From assembly GCA_029851415.1 (NCBI GenBank), contig CM056743.1, forward strand, positions 91,672,501 to 91,736,500: 64,000 nt of DNA, written 5' to 3'. Both the position numbers and the translations under genes were made by a program. The notes beneath the pieces were generated by a model. The model was given only the letters and a program-made list of their open reading frames with translations. It was not told where the DNA came from and did not search any database. The number at the start of each line of letters is the position of its first letter. Positions within the stretch are counted from its first letter, which is position 1. This DNA is from Eretmocerus hayati. Its lineage: Eukaryota; Arthropoda; Insecta; Hymenoptera; Aphelinidae. This document shows, piece by piece, positions 13,046 through 24,731 of the stretch.

Positions 13046-13349
13046 ATTACAGCACAGGCGCGGATACGGGGGGGGGGGCGGCGGGGCGATCGCTCCTCCA
13101 AACCCACTTTTATGCTCAAATCGCCCCCCCCCCCCAAACGCATTGAACCTGACAGAAAATTCATGTGTTCTGAGACGTAAGTTATGAATCCTAATAATTA
13201 TCAACAATTAACAATATATGTTATTAATGAATTCACCCACGAATGCATTTCAATGGAACACTGCTTAAGCACGATTATCTGAATTTCTATCGAGTGCGGG
13301 TATATATCTCCCTATATTATATAGTTCTAGTGTTTTTTGCCGTAACCTC
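13046..13349. other. Short motif shared with 42.9 kb, plus spacer
   Basis: 'acaggcgcggatac' followed by a G run (~13052-13075), and a C run with 'atcgccccccccc' (~13116-13135). Close inverted counterparts of both blocks occur at 42900-42945. This suggests the ends of one dispersed element family. The rest is AT-rich with no gene. Confidence 0.45.
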
Positions 13350-16300
13350 GCGCACCCCAACCGCACCCCAAGCCGCACCTCAGCCGCACCCTAAGCCGCA
13401 CCCCGAGCCGCACCTCCCCCGCACCCCAAGCCGTACCCCTCCGCACCCTAAGCCGCACCCCAGCCGCACCCTAAGCCGCATCTCAGCCGCACTATCCCCG
13501 CACCCCTCCGCACCCTAAGCCGCACCCTGAGCCGCACCTCAGCCACGACTCCCCCGCACCGCAGGCCGCACCCCAAGCCGCGCCCAAGCCGGGCCCCTCC
13601 GCACCCTCGGCCGCGCTCCAGCCGCACCTCAGCCACACCCTAAGCCGCACCCCAAGCCGCACCTCCCCCGCACCCCAAGCCGTACCCCTCCGCACCCTAA
13701 GCCGCACCCCAGCAGCACCCTAAGCCGCATCTCAGCCGCGACTCCCCCGCACCACAGGCCGCACCCCAAGCCGCACCCCTTCGCACCCTCGGCCGCGCTC
13801 CAGCCGCACCCCAGCCCCACCCTAAGCCGCACCCAACCGCACCCCAAGCCGCACCCCAAGCCGCACCTCCCCAGCACCCCAAGCCGTACCCCTCCGCACC
13901 CTAAGCCGCACCCCAGCTGCACCCTAAGCCGCAGCTCAGCCGCACTATCCCCGCACCCCTCCGCACCCTAAGCCGCACCCCAACCGCACCCTAAGCTGCA
14001 CCTCAGCCGCACCCTAAGCCGCGACCCAATTGCACACCAAGCCGCACCTCAGCTGCACCATAAGCCGCACCTCAGCCGCACTATCCCCGCACCCCTCCGC
14101 ACTCTAAGCCGCACCCCAACCGCACCTTAAGCTGCACCTCAGCCGCATCCTAAGCCACACCCCAATCGCACACAAAGCCGCACCTCAGCCGCAACCTAAG
14201 CCGCACATCTCCGCACCCCATCCGCACATCTCCGCACCTCACCCGCACCCACCCGCACGACTTCTGCATTTAAGAAAACGCACCTCCCCGCACCCCCCGC
14301 ACCATGCGCACCCCACCCGCACCCCTTTCCCTTGAAATATTCTATGTACGATCCGCACCCCACCCGCACCCCTCCGCACCCACGGCTGCACCCCAGCCGC
14401 ACCCTGAGCCGCACCCCGAGCCGCACCTCCCCGGCACCCCAAGCCGTACCCCTCCGCACCCTAAGCCGCGCCCCAGCCGCACCCTAAGCCGCATCTCAGC
14501 CGCACTATCCCCGCACCCCTCCGCACCCTAAGCCGCACCCCAACCGCACCCTAAGCCGCACCCTAAGCCGCGCCCCTCCGCACCCTGAGCCGCACCCCAA
14601 TCGCACACCAAGCCGCACCTCAGCCGCAACCTAAGCCGCACATCTCCGCACCCCATCCGCACATCTCCGCACCTCACCCGCACCCACCCGCACGACTTCT
14701 GCATTTAAGAAACCGCACCTCCCCGCACCCCCCGCACCATGCGCACCCCACCCGCACCCCTTTCCCTTGAAATATTCTATGTACGATCCGCACCCCACCC
14801 GCACCCCTCCGCACCCACGGCTGCACCCCAGCCGCACCCTGAGCCGCACCCCGAGCCGCACCTCCCCCGCACCCCAAGCCGTACCCCTCCGCACCCTAAG
14901 CCGCGCCCCAGCCGCACCCTAAGCCGCATCTCAGCCGCACTATCCCCGCACCCCTCCGCACCCTAAGCCGCACCCCAACCGCACCCTAAGCCGCGACCTA
15001 AGCCGCGCCCCTCCGCACCCTGAGCCGCACCCCTCAGCACTCTAAGCCGCACCCCAGCCCCACCCTAAGCCGCACCCAACCGCACCCCCAAGCCGCACCT
15101 CAGCCGCACCCTAAGCCGCACCCCAACCGCACCTTAAGCTGCACCTCAGCCGCATCCTAAGCCGCACCCCAATTGCACACCAAGCCGCACCTCGGCCGCA
15201 ACCTAAGCCGCACATCTCCGCACCCCATCCGCACATCTCCACACCTCACCCGCACCCACCCGCACGACTTCTGGATTTAAAAAACCGCACTCCCCCGCAC
15301 CCCCCGCACCATGCGCACCCCACCCGCACCCCTTTCCCTTGAAATATTCTATGTACGATCCGCACCCCACCCGCACCCCTCCGCACCCTCGGCTGCACCC
15401 CAGCCGCACCCTGAGCCGCACCCCGAGCCGCACCTCCCCCGCACCCCAAGCCGTACCCCTCCGCACCCTAAGCCGCGCCCCAGCCGCACCCTAAGCCGCA
15501 TCTCAGCCGCACTATCCCCGCACCCCTCCGCACCCTGAGCCGCACCCCAACCGCACCCTAAGCCGCACCCTAAGCCGCACACCTCCGCACCCTGAGCCGC
15601 ACCCCTCCGCACTCTAAGCCGCACCCCAGCCGCACCCCGAGCCGCACCCTAAGAAGCACCACTCCGCACCCTCGGCCGCACCCCAGACGCACCCTAAGCC
15701 GCGACTCCCCCGCACCGCAGGCCGCACCCCTCCACCACCCAAGCCGCACCCCTCCGCGGCCTAAGCCGCACCCCACGCCGCACCCTACGCCGCACCCCTC
15801 CGCACCTTAAGTCGCAGCCCAGCCGCAGCCTAAGCCGCACCCTAAGCCGCAACCCAGCCGCACCTCAGACCGCACCCCTCCGCACCCTCGGCTGCTCCCC
15901 AGCCGCACCCCACTGCACCCTAAGCCGCACCTCAGCCGCGACTCCCCCGCCCAGCAGGCCACACCCCTCCGCACCCCAAGCCGCACCCTAAGCCGCACCC
16001 AAGCCGCACCCTAAGCCGTACCCCTCCGCAACCTCGGCCGCACCCCGAGCCGCACCCTAGCCGCACCCCTCCGCACCCTGGGCCGCGCTCCAGCCGCACC
16101 CCAGCCCCACCCTAAGCCGCACCCAACCGCACCCCAAGCCGCACCCTAACCGCACCCCAAGCCGCAAATCCCCCGCACCCCAAGCCGTACCCCTCCGCAA
16201 CCTAAGAGGCACCCATCCGCAACCTCGGCTGCTCCCCAGCCGCACCCCTCCGCACCCTAAGCCGCACCCCAGCCGCCACTCAGCCGCGACTTCCCCGCAC

Positions 16301-19300
16301 CGCAGGCCACACCCCTCCGCACCCCGAGCCGCACCCTGAGCCGCACCCCAGCCGCACCCTAAGCCGAAACCAAGCCGCCCCCCAAGCCGCACTCGAAACC
16401 GTACCCCTTCGCACCCTGGGCCGCACCTCGGGCCGCACCCTAGCCGCACCCTGAACCGAGCCCCAATCGCACCTCCCCCGCACCACAAGGCGCACCCTCG
16501 GCTGCTCCCCAGCCGCACCCCTCCGCACCCTACGCCGCACCCCAGCCGCACCCTAAGCCGCACCTCAGCCGCGACTCCCCCGCACCGCAGGCCGCACCCC
16601 AAGCCGCACTCCTCCGCACCCTGGGCCGCACCCTAGCCGCACCCTAAACCGAACCCCAATCGCACCTCCCCCGCACCACAAGCCGCACCCTCGGCCGCGC
16701 TCCCGCCGCACCCCAGCCCCACCCTAAGCCGTACCCCTCCGCACCCTGAGCCGCACCCCAGCCGCACCCTAAGCTGCACCTCAGCCGCACTATCCCCGCA
16801 CCCCTCCGCACCCTGAGCCACACCCCAGCCGCACCCTAAGCCGCACCTCAGCCGCGACTCCCCCGCACCGCAGGCCGCACCCCATGCCGCACCACTCCGC
16901 ACCCTCGGCCGCGCTCCAGCCGCACCTCAAGCCGCACCTCAGCCGCACTATCCCCGCACCCCTCCGCACCCTAAGCCGCACCCCAACCGCACCCTAAGCT
17001 GCGCCTCAGCCGCACCCTAAGCCGCACCCCAATTGCACCCCAAGCCGCACCTCAGCCGCACCCTAAGCCGCACATCTCCGCACCCCATCCGCACATCTCC
17101 GTACCTCACCCGCACCCACCCGCACGACTCCTGCATTCAAGAAACCGCACCTCCCCGCACCCCCCGCACCATGCGCACCCCACCCGCACCCCTTCCCCTT
17201 GAAAAATTCTATGTACGATCCGCACCCCACCCGCACCCCTCCGCACCCTCGGCTGCACCCCAGCCGCACCCTAAGCCGCACCCCTCCGCACCCCAGGCCG
17301 CACCCCAGCCACACCCTTGGCTGCACCCCGGCCACACCCTGAGCCGCGCCCCTCCGCACCCTAAGCCGCACCCCAGCCGCACCCTAAGCCGCACCTCAGT
17401 CGCGACTCCCCCGCCCGCAGGCCGCACCCCTCCACACCCTGAGCCGCACCCTAAGAAGCACCCCTCCGCACCCTCGGCCGCACCCCAGCCGCACCCTATT
17501 CCGCACCTCAGCGGCGACTCTCTCGCACCGCAGGCCGCACCCTAAGCCGCAACCCAGCCGCACCCTAAGAAGCACCCCTCCGCTCCCCCGGCCGCACCCC
17601 AGCCGCACCCTAAGGAGCACCCCTCCGCTCCCCCGGCCGCACCCCAGCCGCGACTCCCCCGCACCGCAGGCCACACCCCACCACACCCCAAGCCGCACCC
17701 CTCCGCACCCTAAGCCGCACCCCTCCGCACCCCAGGCCGCACCCCAGCCACACCCTCGGCTGCACCCCGGCCGCACCCTGAGCCGCGCCCCTCCGCACCC
17801 TAAGCCGCACCCCAGCCGCACCCTAAGCCGCACCTCAGTCGCGACTCCCCCGCCCGCAGGCCGCACCCCTCCACACCCTTAGCCGCACCCTAAGAAGCAC
17901 CCCTCCGCACCCTATTCCGCACCTCAGCGGCGACTCTCTCGCACCGCAGGCCGCACCCTAAGCCGCAACCCAGCCGCACCCTAAGAAGCACCCCTCCGCT
18001 CCCCCGGCCGCACCCCAGCCGCACCCTAAGGAGCACCCCTCCGCTCCCCCGGCCGCACCCCAGCCGCACCCTAAGCCGCACCTCAGCCGCGACTCCCCCG
18101 CACCGCAGGCCGCACCCCACCACACCCCAAGCCGCACCCCTCCGCACCCTAAGCCGCACCCCTCCGCACCCCAAGCCGCACCCCTCCGCACCCTAAGCCG
18201 CACCCCAATCCGCACCCCTCCGCACCCTAAGCCGCACCTCAGCCGCGACTCGCCCGCACCCCAAGCCGCAACCCAGCCGCACCCTAAGCCGCACCCCTCC
18301 GCACCCCAAGCCGCACTCCAAGCCGCACCCCTCCGCACTCTAAGCCGCACCCCAGCCGCACCCTAAGCCGCACCCTAAGAAGCACCCCTCCGCACCCCCG
18401 GCCGCACCCCAGCCGCACCCTAAGCCGCACCTCAGCCGCGACTCCCCCGCACCGCAGGCCGCACCCCACCACACCCCAAGCCGCACCCCTCCGCACCCTA
18501 AGCCACACCCCTCCGCACCCCAAGCCGCACCCCTCCGCACCCTAAGCCGCACCCCAATCCGCACCCCTCCGCACCCTAAGCCGCACCTCAGCCGCGACTC
18601 CCCCGCACCCCAAGCCGCACCCCTCCGCACCCTAAGCCGCACCCCAAGCCGCAACCCAGCCGCACCCTAAGCCGCACCCCTCCGCACCCCAAGCCGCACC
18701 CCTCCGCACTCTAAGCCGCACCCCAGCCGCACCCCAAGCCGCACCCTAAGAAGCACCCCTCCGCACCCCCGGCCGCACCCCAGCCGCACCCTAAGCCGCA
18801 CCTCAGCCGCGACTCCCCCGCACCGCAGGCCGCACCCCACCACACCCCAAGCCACACCTCTCCGCACCCTAAGCCGCACCCCTCCGCACCTTCAGCCGCA
18901 GCCCAGCCGCACCCTAAGCCGCACCCTAAGCCGCAACCCAGCCGCACCCTAAGCCGCACCCTAAGCCGTACCCCTCCGCACCCTCGGCCGCACCTCAAGC
19001 CGCACCCTAGCCGCACCATAAACCGAACCCCAATCGCACCTCCCCCGCACCACAAGCCGCACCCCTCCGCACCCTCGGCCGCGCTCCAGCCGCACCCCAG
19101 CTCCACCCTAAGCCGCACCCCTCCGCACCCTCGGCCGCACCCCAGCCGCACCCCAGCTGCACCCTAAGCCGCACCCCAGCCGCCCCCCGAGGCACACCCC
19201 AAGCCGCACCCCAACCGCACCCCAAGCCGCATCTCAGCCGCACCCCAAGCCGTACCTCCCCCGCACCCCAAGCCGTACCCCTCCGCACCCTAAGCCGCAC

Positions 19301-19595
19301 CCCAGCCGCACCCTAAGCCGCACCTCATCCGCACTATCCCCGCACCCCTCCGCACCCTAAGCCGCACCCCAACCTCACCCTAAGCTGCACCTCAGCCGCA
19401 CCTTAAGCCGCACCCCAATTGCACCCTAAGCCGCACCTCAGCCGCCCCCTCCGCACCCTCGGCCGCATCTCACCCGCACCCCAAGCCTCACCCCGATCCG
19501 CACCCTGACCCCCACCCCATCCGCACCCGCCCGCAACCCTCCGGTCCCTCGCCCGCACCCTTAGCCGGACCCTAAGCAGCATCACAGCCCGAGGT
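13350..19595. repeat. 6.2-kb GC-rich minisatellite (12-bp GCCGCACCCTAA-type units)
   Basis: Several hundred head-to-tail variants of a 12-bp unit GCCGCACCC(T/C)AA with 7-8 bp spacer variants (CCCCTCCGCACC, CTCAGCCGCACC). Higher-order structure is present: blocks of several hundred bp recur, and a non-repeat island ('cctttcccttgaaatattctatg') occurs four times (near 14325, 14760, 15332 and 17190). All long open frames on both strands across this span read as low-complexity repeats and are artefacts of the period being a multiple of three. Confidence 0.97.
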
Positions 19596-20722
19596 CATCT
19601 CTCATGAGAATTTCATAAAAATTCCATTTTCTCAAAATACCTTGAAAAATAAGCACATCACTCATCGATTAGTCAAAACTAACCTGAGGAATAACGTTTA
19701 ATTCTTTCAATCTTCTCAACATCTCCAATTTTTCATGTATGAATATATCACATATTCATACACATATCACATACACCAAGAATTCCCTTCATGATCTCAA
19801 ATCTCGATCTCCAACGGCATCCTCCAATCCTCCCCCCAATCACAGATCTTATTCTTCTCTCCTCCTTATCTAGAAATCACGAATACTACAATTCAATAAT
19901 TCAATTCGAAAAATTTCAATATGTAAGTGGATTTCCATACCACCTTTCCATGATCATTTTCTATGTCTCATAATCTCATCTAACTATTACATTATTGTCA
20001 GATCCATATATTATAGAAAATATTTTTGAAATCTCGAAGTTCCAAGAAGTATCACTACTAAACTTCCCAAATTGTTAAACCAGAAATGATCATTCATTGA
20101 GGTACCACTCTTGGCACGTTTCTTTTTTAAAATAATTCATTATCGAAAAGTCAAATATCACCAAATTGAATTCAAAAAATTTGAGGGAAGATCGCCAGTA
20201 GCCCTATGAAACCCTCTGAAAAATATGATTTATCTAGAACATTCGTGTTTCTCGAACAAGACTGTCTATTTATTCATGGAAGAAATAATGTCATACTATG
20301 TACATTTCAATAATACTTCTCTGGAAATGTCCATGATTCAAAAACGTCCATTGCTAATTATCATTATAACCCTGTGCAATGTTCGAAAATTTCTCATATT
20401 CATTATATATTTGATTACATATTTCATAAACATATCCATCAAATCATCACCTCAACTACGAATGTTTCTGTTTAATTGCTGGTGTTGGGGTTTTTGAATG
20501 AAGAGAGGAGTGGTGAGTTTGAACTGTTCGCAAAACTATATTGAGCAATCTAGATACATGCTCGAGGTGGTGGAGAGTGTGCGGCGTGTGCGGGATCCAC
20601 AAGAAGACAGACTGAACCGGAGCAGAGCGGGAGGCCTATAGCCGAACGGCTGAATGTCTATATATATATATATACTGCAGTCGGTTCTACTGCCGGTTGA
20701 GCATCTAATGCCACTTGACGGC
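19596..20722. other. AT-rich spacer, no gene recognised
   Basis: Composition switches abruptly from GC-rich minisatellite to AT-rich DNA here. No domain is seen in the short frames. Near the right end there is a hairpin AGCCGaaCGGCT (about 20640-20652) and a (TA)n run (~20658-20674). Confidence 0.45.
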
Positions 20723-21807
20723 TTAGCTAATGTATGCGTGAATGTATGTGTGCTGTCGCGGACATTGTTTGATCGGTGCTACATAAACAGTTTTATTCCC
20801 TAATATGAGTTCTTCAATATCCATCTTTTCATCGTCTGAAATTTTGATATCCTCAATTTTATTCACTTTCAGGATGTAAGTTGCTCCTATCAAATGAAAC
20901 CGGATAAATTCCGAAACTAATCTATTCAAACTCCTGTTATTTTTAACACTCACCATTTTCGCGTAGATCACCAATAATTTCTACCTCAGTCCCACGGTCA
21001 AAATTCAAACTTTCATCATCTTTTTTAGTCAAAAGAATGTCTAATTTGTGTATCCCATTCGTCAAGACGCCAATACACTCTTTCCTACTCTGTCTAGATT
21101 TTTTCACAAACTCTGTCCTAATATTACCTTGAATTTCTGTGGGGATATTTGAAAACACAAATACATCATTATTCCACTATGATACCATTTCCTAACTCAC
21201 TTATCAATTCTTTCTTCTAAGGAATATCTTCAAATTCAATTTCGGCAGGTTTCTTGTTTTTCGAACGTTTAAATTCTCCAAGTAGAGATAGTTTCGAGAA
21301 ATTCTGTAATTTGAACTCGTAGGGTACATTTCCTCTAGTATAGCCCTTCCTCCGTTGTAGACATACGTTTTCCAACATCATTTTCTATGAATTTCACAAT
21401 CATCAGATGTGGTTCAAAACGGAACCTAGAACAAATACGTACCTGATGCAGTTTCACCGAATTCCGGAATTCCTCTATATCTTCGTCGAAAATGATGAAT
21501 TGCAAACTCATTCCATCATTATTGTTTACAATGGATTTGAATGTCTTGAATTCGTTCTCTGTCTCTTCATTGATGAATAACTGGTCTCCAATAATTTCTT
21601 CTACGTATCCAAATATAATACTGGTGAATCATCTTAGATCATTCCATTGATTTCAAAAATCAATCATCATAATACCACAAATGCAACTCACGCTGTTTTA
21701 TCTCCAACTTTTAATTTTGATTTCAAAAATGCAGTTGAGGTAAAGTCTAATTTCTTCGTTTTTTTCTTAACATTATTTTCATTCGATTCCGTTTCTCTCT
21801 TATTCAT
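20723..21807 (-). pseudogene. Five-exon OB-fold/ssDNA-binding-like gene with an internal stop
   Basis: I assemble five minus-strand exons: 21692-21807, 21443-21620, 21201-21384, 20954-21136 and 20723-20886. All four introns (47-72 nt) have GTGAGT or GTACGT donors and AG acceptors, and all keep the reading frame, which is strong evidence of a once-real gene. It starts MNKRETESNENN, a basic N-terminus, followed by beta-rich segments separated by short loops, consistent with two OB folds of the RPA70 type ('FGYVEEIIGD', 'LQFIIFDEDIEEF', then 'GTEVEIIGDL'). A TAG at 21217-21219 near the end of exon 3 would stop translation; the frame continues across the next two introns. The OB-fold call rests on pattern only. 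The family could instead be POT1-like or unrelated. Confidence 0.6.
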
Positions 21808-21852
21808 GATTACTATAACATAGAGAATGAACAATAACATTTTTCATCTATG

Positions 21853-22640
21853 TCACGCATCACTTTTACAAATATGTTTTTTCAAATGATCTAATCTGTA
21901 GAATGGTTTTCCACAATTTTCACAAATTTGGCTCAATGCTTCATCGTGAGACTCGATGTGACGGATCAACTGACTCTTTCTTTTGAACGATTCCCCACAA
22001 CGTTTTTGTGTACAGCTATACTTATTTGGATTACCATGTGTATCTAAATGGACTTTCAAATGTCTAGTATCCAATATCAAACCACACTCCAAGCAATGAA
22101 TTTGTCTGTTTTTGTCACCATTATGTCTTTTGATTTCATGTTTTTCCAGAAAATCCATCGTAGCAAATTTTAAATGACATGCTGGACAACTAACAGTTCT
22201 CATTTCCTCTCTACAAACTTCATCTGGTGTTTCACTGGAGATATCAAGAATAATTCAAAAGATCCCAATCAACAATCTAAAATGAATATAAATAATGCAA
22301 GCAAACAGGAGATTGGGAATTAAACCATTCATCTCTAATTCTACTGTTTCGTCGGATGGTTCTTTCTCTAATTGATTCAATTTCAGGGTAGTCTCATCCA
22401 ATCTCAAGTCTACCTAGTTTCTTCAACGAAGATCAGTCCAACCTTGGAAGAGATTGATTCTGGTCTAAATGAATTCATAATCCCCTTATCGGAACAATTC
22501 TGAATATATTGAAATTTTTGAACATAATTCTCACTTTTGTTATGCGAACACTTCAGAGTTCTCATACACATCATACATAAAAGTGTTGAAACTTTGACGA
22601 AAGATATGATTTTCTATTCCATTTTTACAAATATCTCTAT
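21853..22640 (-). CDS. C2H2 zinc-finger protein (partial; upstream exons uncertain)
   Basis: The clear part is 21853-22203 (about 116 codons) with four C2H2 fingers: CPAC...H...H, CLEC...H...H, C-x4-C...H...H, and a last CENC...H with a final H-x2-C variant. It ends two residues after a terminal KSDA. The frame extends upstream to about 22250. A further cysteine-rich coding-like block (about 22440-22600, 'LCMMCMRTL') could be an N-terminal ZAD-type exon, but I could not define its splice sites. Predicted nuclear DNA-binding protein. Same strand as its neighbours; 46 bp separate it from the five-exon gene downstream. Confidence 0.6.
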
Positions 22641-22944
22641 GGAATGAATCATTATCAAGAAATTTCAGATATCAACATGATGAAAATACTTTTTTTGTTT
22701 GACCAATATCAGTTCATATCAAGATTGGAATTTCCTTCATCAGTGGAAAATGAATCATAACTAATCACCTCACTTCTCCATCCATCATTATTTTCCTGGT
22801 TCTAGAAATACGATAATCTTATTAGGAACTCGGAGTTACTGGACATGATGTATAGGTATAAGAAAGGTATGATGAATTATGTCGATAACACGAATCATAA
22901 TTTATTTGTAATATCTAAGTCACAAATTTACATTGACAGTTCAT

Positions 22945-23337
22945 CCAATTCCTGTGACGGCAATATTACATTAGCTAACTTGAGCAACACGTTATTGAGG
23001 ACATTGACATCTTGAAGAATTTGAGGACTGATTTCTCCATTTTTAATTCGAACTTCCAAATAATTCTTGGCATGATTTTCAAACTTGAAGGGACTCCCGA
23101 CCAATCATTAAAATTTCCATGTGGTTTGTTTCCGGCAACATCATTTCTGACAACAAGTAATTTCTCAAGATCTTCAGACTCTTTCGATTCGGACAACGAA
23201 TTAACATAATTATTGTACAACTCTTCTTCTTTGATATGCTCTTCTATCTCATGATCCAGTCTTTGTGACTCCGCTCTTTCCACAACATTAGTTGAATCTA
23301 CATTGCCATCAAAAATGGGATCGCATTCCATTGTCAA
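22945..23337 (-). pseudogene. Unrecognised 'gene A', frameshifted copy
   Basis: Begins at a Met (TMECDPIFDG) and shares a highly similar acidic helical segment with the gene at 31523-32134: 'ESQRLDHEIEEH' followed by 'KEEELYN-YV-SL-ESKE'. Near 23095 the frame shifts relative to that copy; the second half continues in another frame ('IKNGEISPQIL') and ends about 22950. I do not recognise the family. Predicted soluble, charged and largely helical. It lies immediately downstream of the Helitron helicase on the same strand. Confidence 0.6.
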
Positions 23338-23413
23338 AAGTCTAAAATGAATTTTGAATCATATATTCTTGACAGTATATCAATATGAATAATCTGATTG
23401 GTTTTGAGTTATT

Positions 23414-24731
23414 TTAAATTTCAAACATTTCTTTCCACACTATATTCTCTATACTGTCGTGATCTTCAAGGTGATTCTCAATGTATAAATTATTCGGGTT
23501 CCTACATCTCGATAATGCTACGTACAACTGTCCATGAGAGAAAAGAGGTCTCCTCAAGTATAACCCAACCATATCAAAGCTTTGCCCTTGGGATTTATTG
23601 ATCGTCATTGCGAATGCAAGGACTAATGGAAACTGCTTCCTGTATAACGTGAAAGGCAAAGAAGAATTCTTGGTATCAAGAGTTATCCTCGGGATGAAAA
23701 CTATACTCCCCATTTTATCCCCAGTTATTATCTCTCCTTCAATATTATACTTATAGAGTCTCACAATCCTCAGTCTTGTTCCATTGCACAGTCCATGTGA
23801 CACACTCAAGTTCCTTATCAATATCACTATAGCATTAACTTTCAATTCTAATTCATGTGGTGGCAGACCTTCTCTTATATTATTCAAAACCTCGATTGGA
23901 TAATCTAAATGAATATTATCATCAGTCTGATCAACATCTTTATGGGTTGCGTAATCAATGCTATAGTATGTAGTTGAACTTCCTTCCTCGAAGGATAATA
24001 TTTTTTTATTCAGTCTCAGAGTATCTTCATTATGAGGAGCAAGAATGACACTATTGATAGTTCGATCTCTTTTAGAGTTTCCGTAAATTTTATCGCAAAC
24101 GTCATCGCATTTCCATTCTTGAGGAATTGTCAAACGATCTATTTTTCCTTCCCCAATGTTCAATAAAAATGAAAAAAACTCATTATTTGAACGTAAATTT
24201 TGAGTTAATTTCATAATTTTAAATAACCCCCATAAAGATGAATATTTTATGGTTTCTTCAACTATAGAGTCTCTATAGAATTTTTTCATAACAGGTAGTA
24301 TTTGACGGAAATCCCCCCCCCCAAGAATTATCAATTTCCCTCCAAAAGGTAAGTCATTGTTACACAAGTCTCTGAGAGTTCTTTCAACTATCTCGAGGGT
24401 CTTTTTTGGTATCATCGAAGCTTCGTCCCAAATGATAATATCCGCCTCTCTAAGTCTCTTTTTATCTGAATCAGATTTCAAGAATATAGTTTCAATGGCT
24501 TGGAATTCGATTGGTAATTTGAACTGTCTATGACTCGTCATTCCCTTTGGTAACAGAATCGATGCTATACCCGTCCAAGCCATTGACAGTATCTTGATTT
24601 TTTTAGATAAGAAGAAAAAAATCAACGTTTTGTACAAAAAAGTCTTTCCAGATCCACCCGGTCCGTCAATGAAGTAAGCACCGTATTTCACGTTTGTCAA
24701 TTCATCGAAGATCAATTTCTCAACAGCTTAT
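23414..24731 (-). pseudogene. Helitron Pif1-type helicase domain
   Basis: 433 codons of a SF1B/Pif1 helicase, the C-terminal half of a Helitron RepHel protein. Visible motifs: Walker A GPGGSGKTFLYKT (about residue 19), Walker B IIWDEASM (~95), GGDFRQILPV (~134), a QNLRS segment (~170), NKSQGQSFD (~377) and YVALSRCRN (~402). The helicase itself reads open from end to end. At its N-terminus it abuts the Rep fragment in a different frame, with an in-frame TAA at about 24730. The domain would unwind DNA during rolling-circle transposition. Confidence 0.9.

Noticed and set aside
13350..19595. Many long Gly-Cys-Gly, Arg-Leu-Arg-Val or His-Pro repeat proteins
   Set aside because: A 12-bp repeat is open in most frames by construction; no unique sequence, start or conserved domain.
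13350..19595. CRISPR array
   Set aside because: No constant repeat with unique spacers; the genome is eukaryotic; units are contiguous 12-mers.
13350..19595. True telomere
   Set aside because: TTAGGG is embedded in a longer GC-rich unit and the array is flanked by unrelated DNA on both sides.
20640..20652. Helitron 3'-terminal hairpin
   Set aside because: The AGCCGaaCGGCT hairpin is not followed by CTRR at the usual spacing, and no matching 5' end was found.
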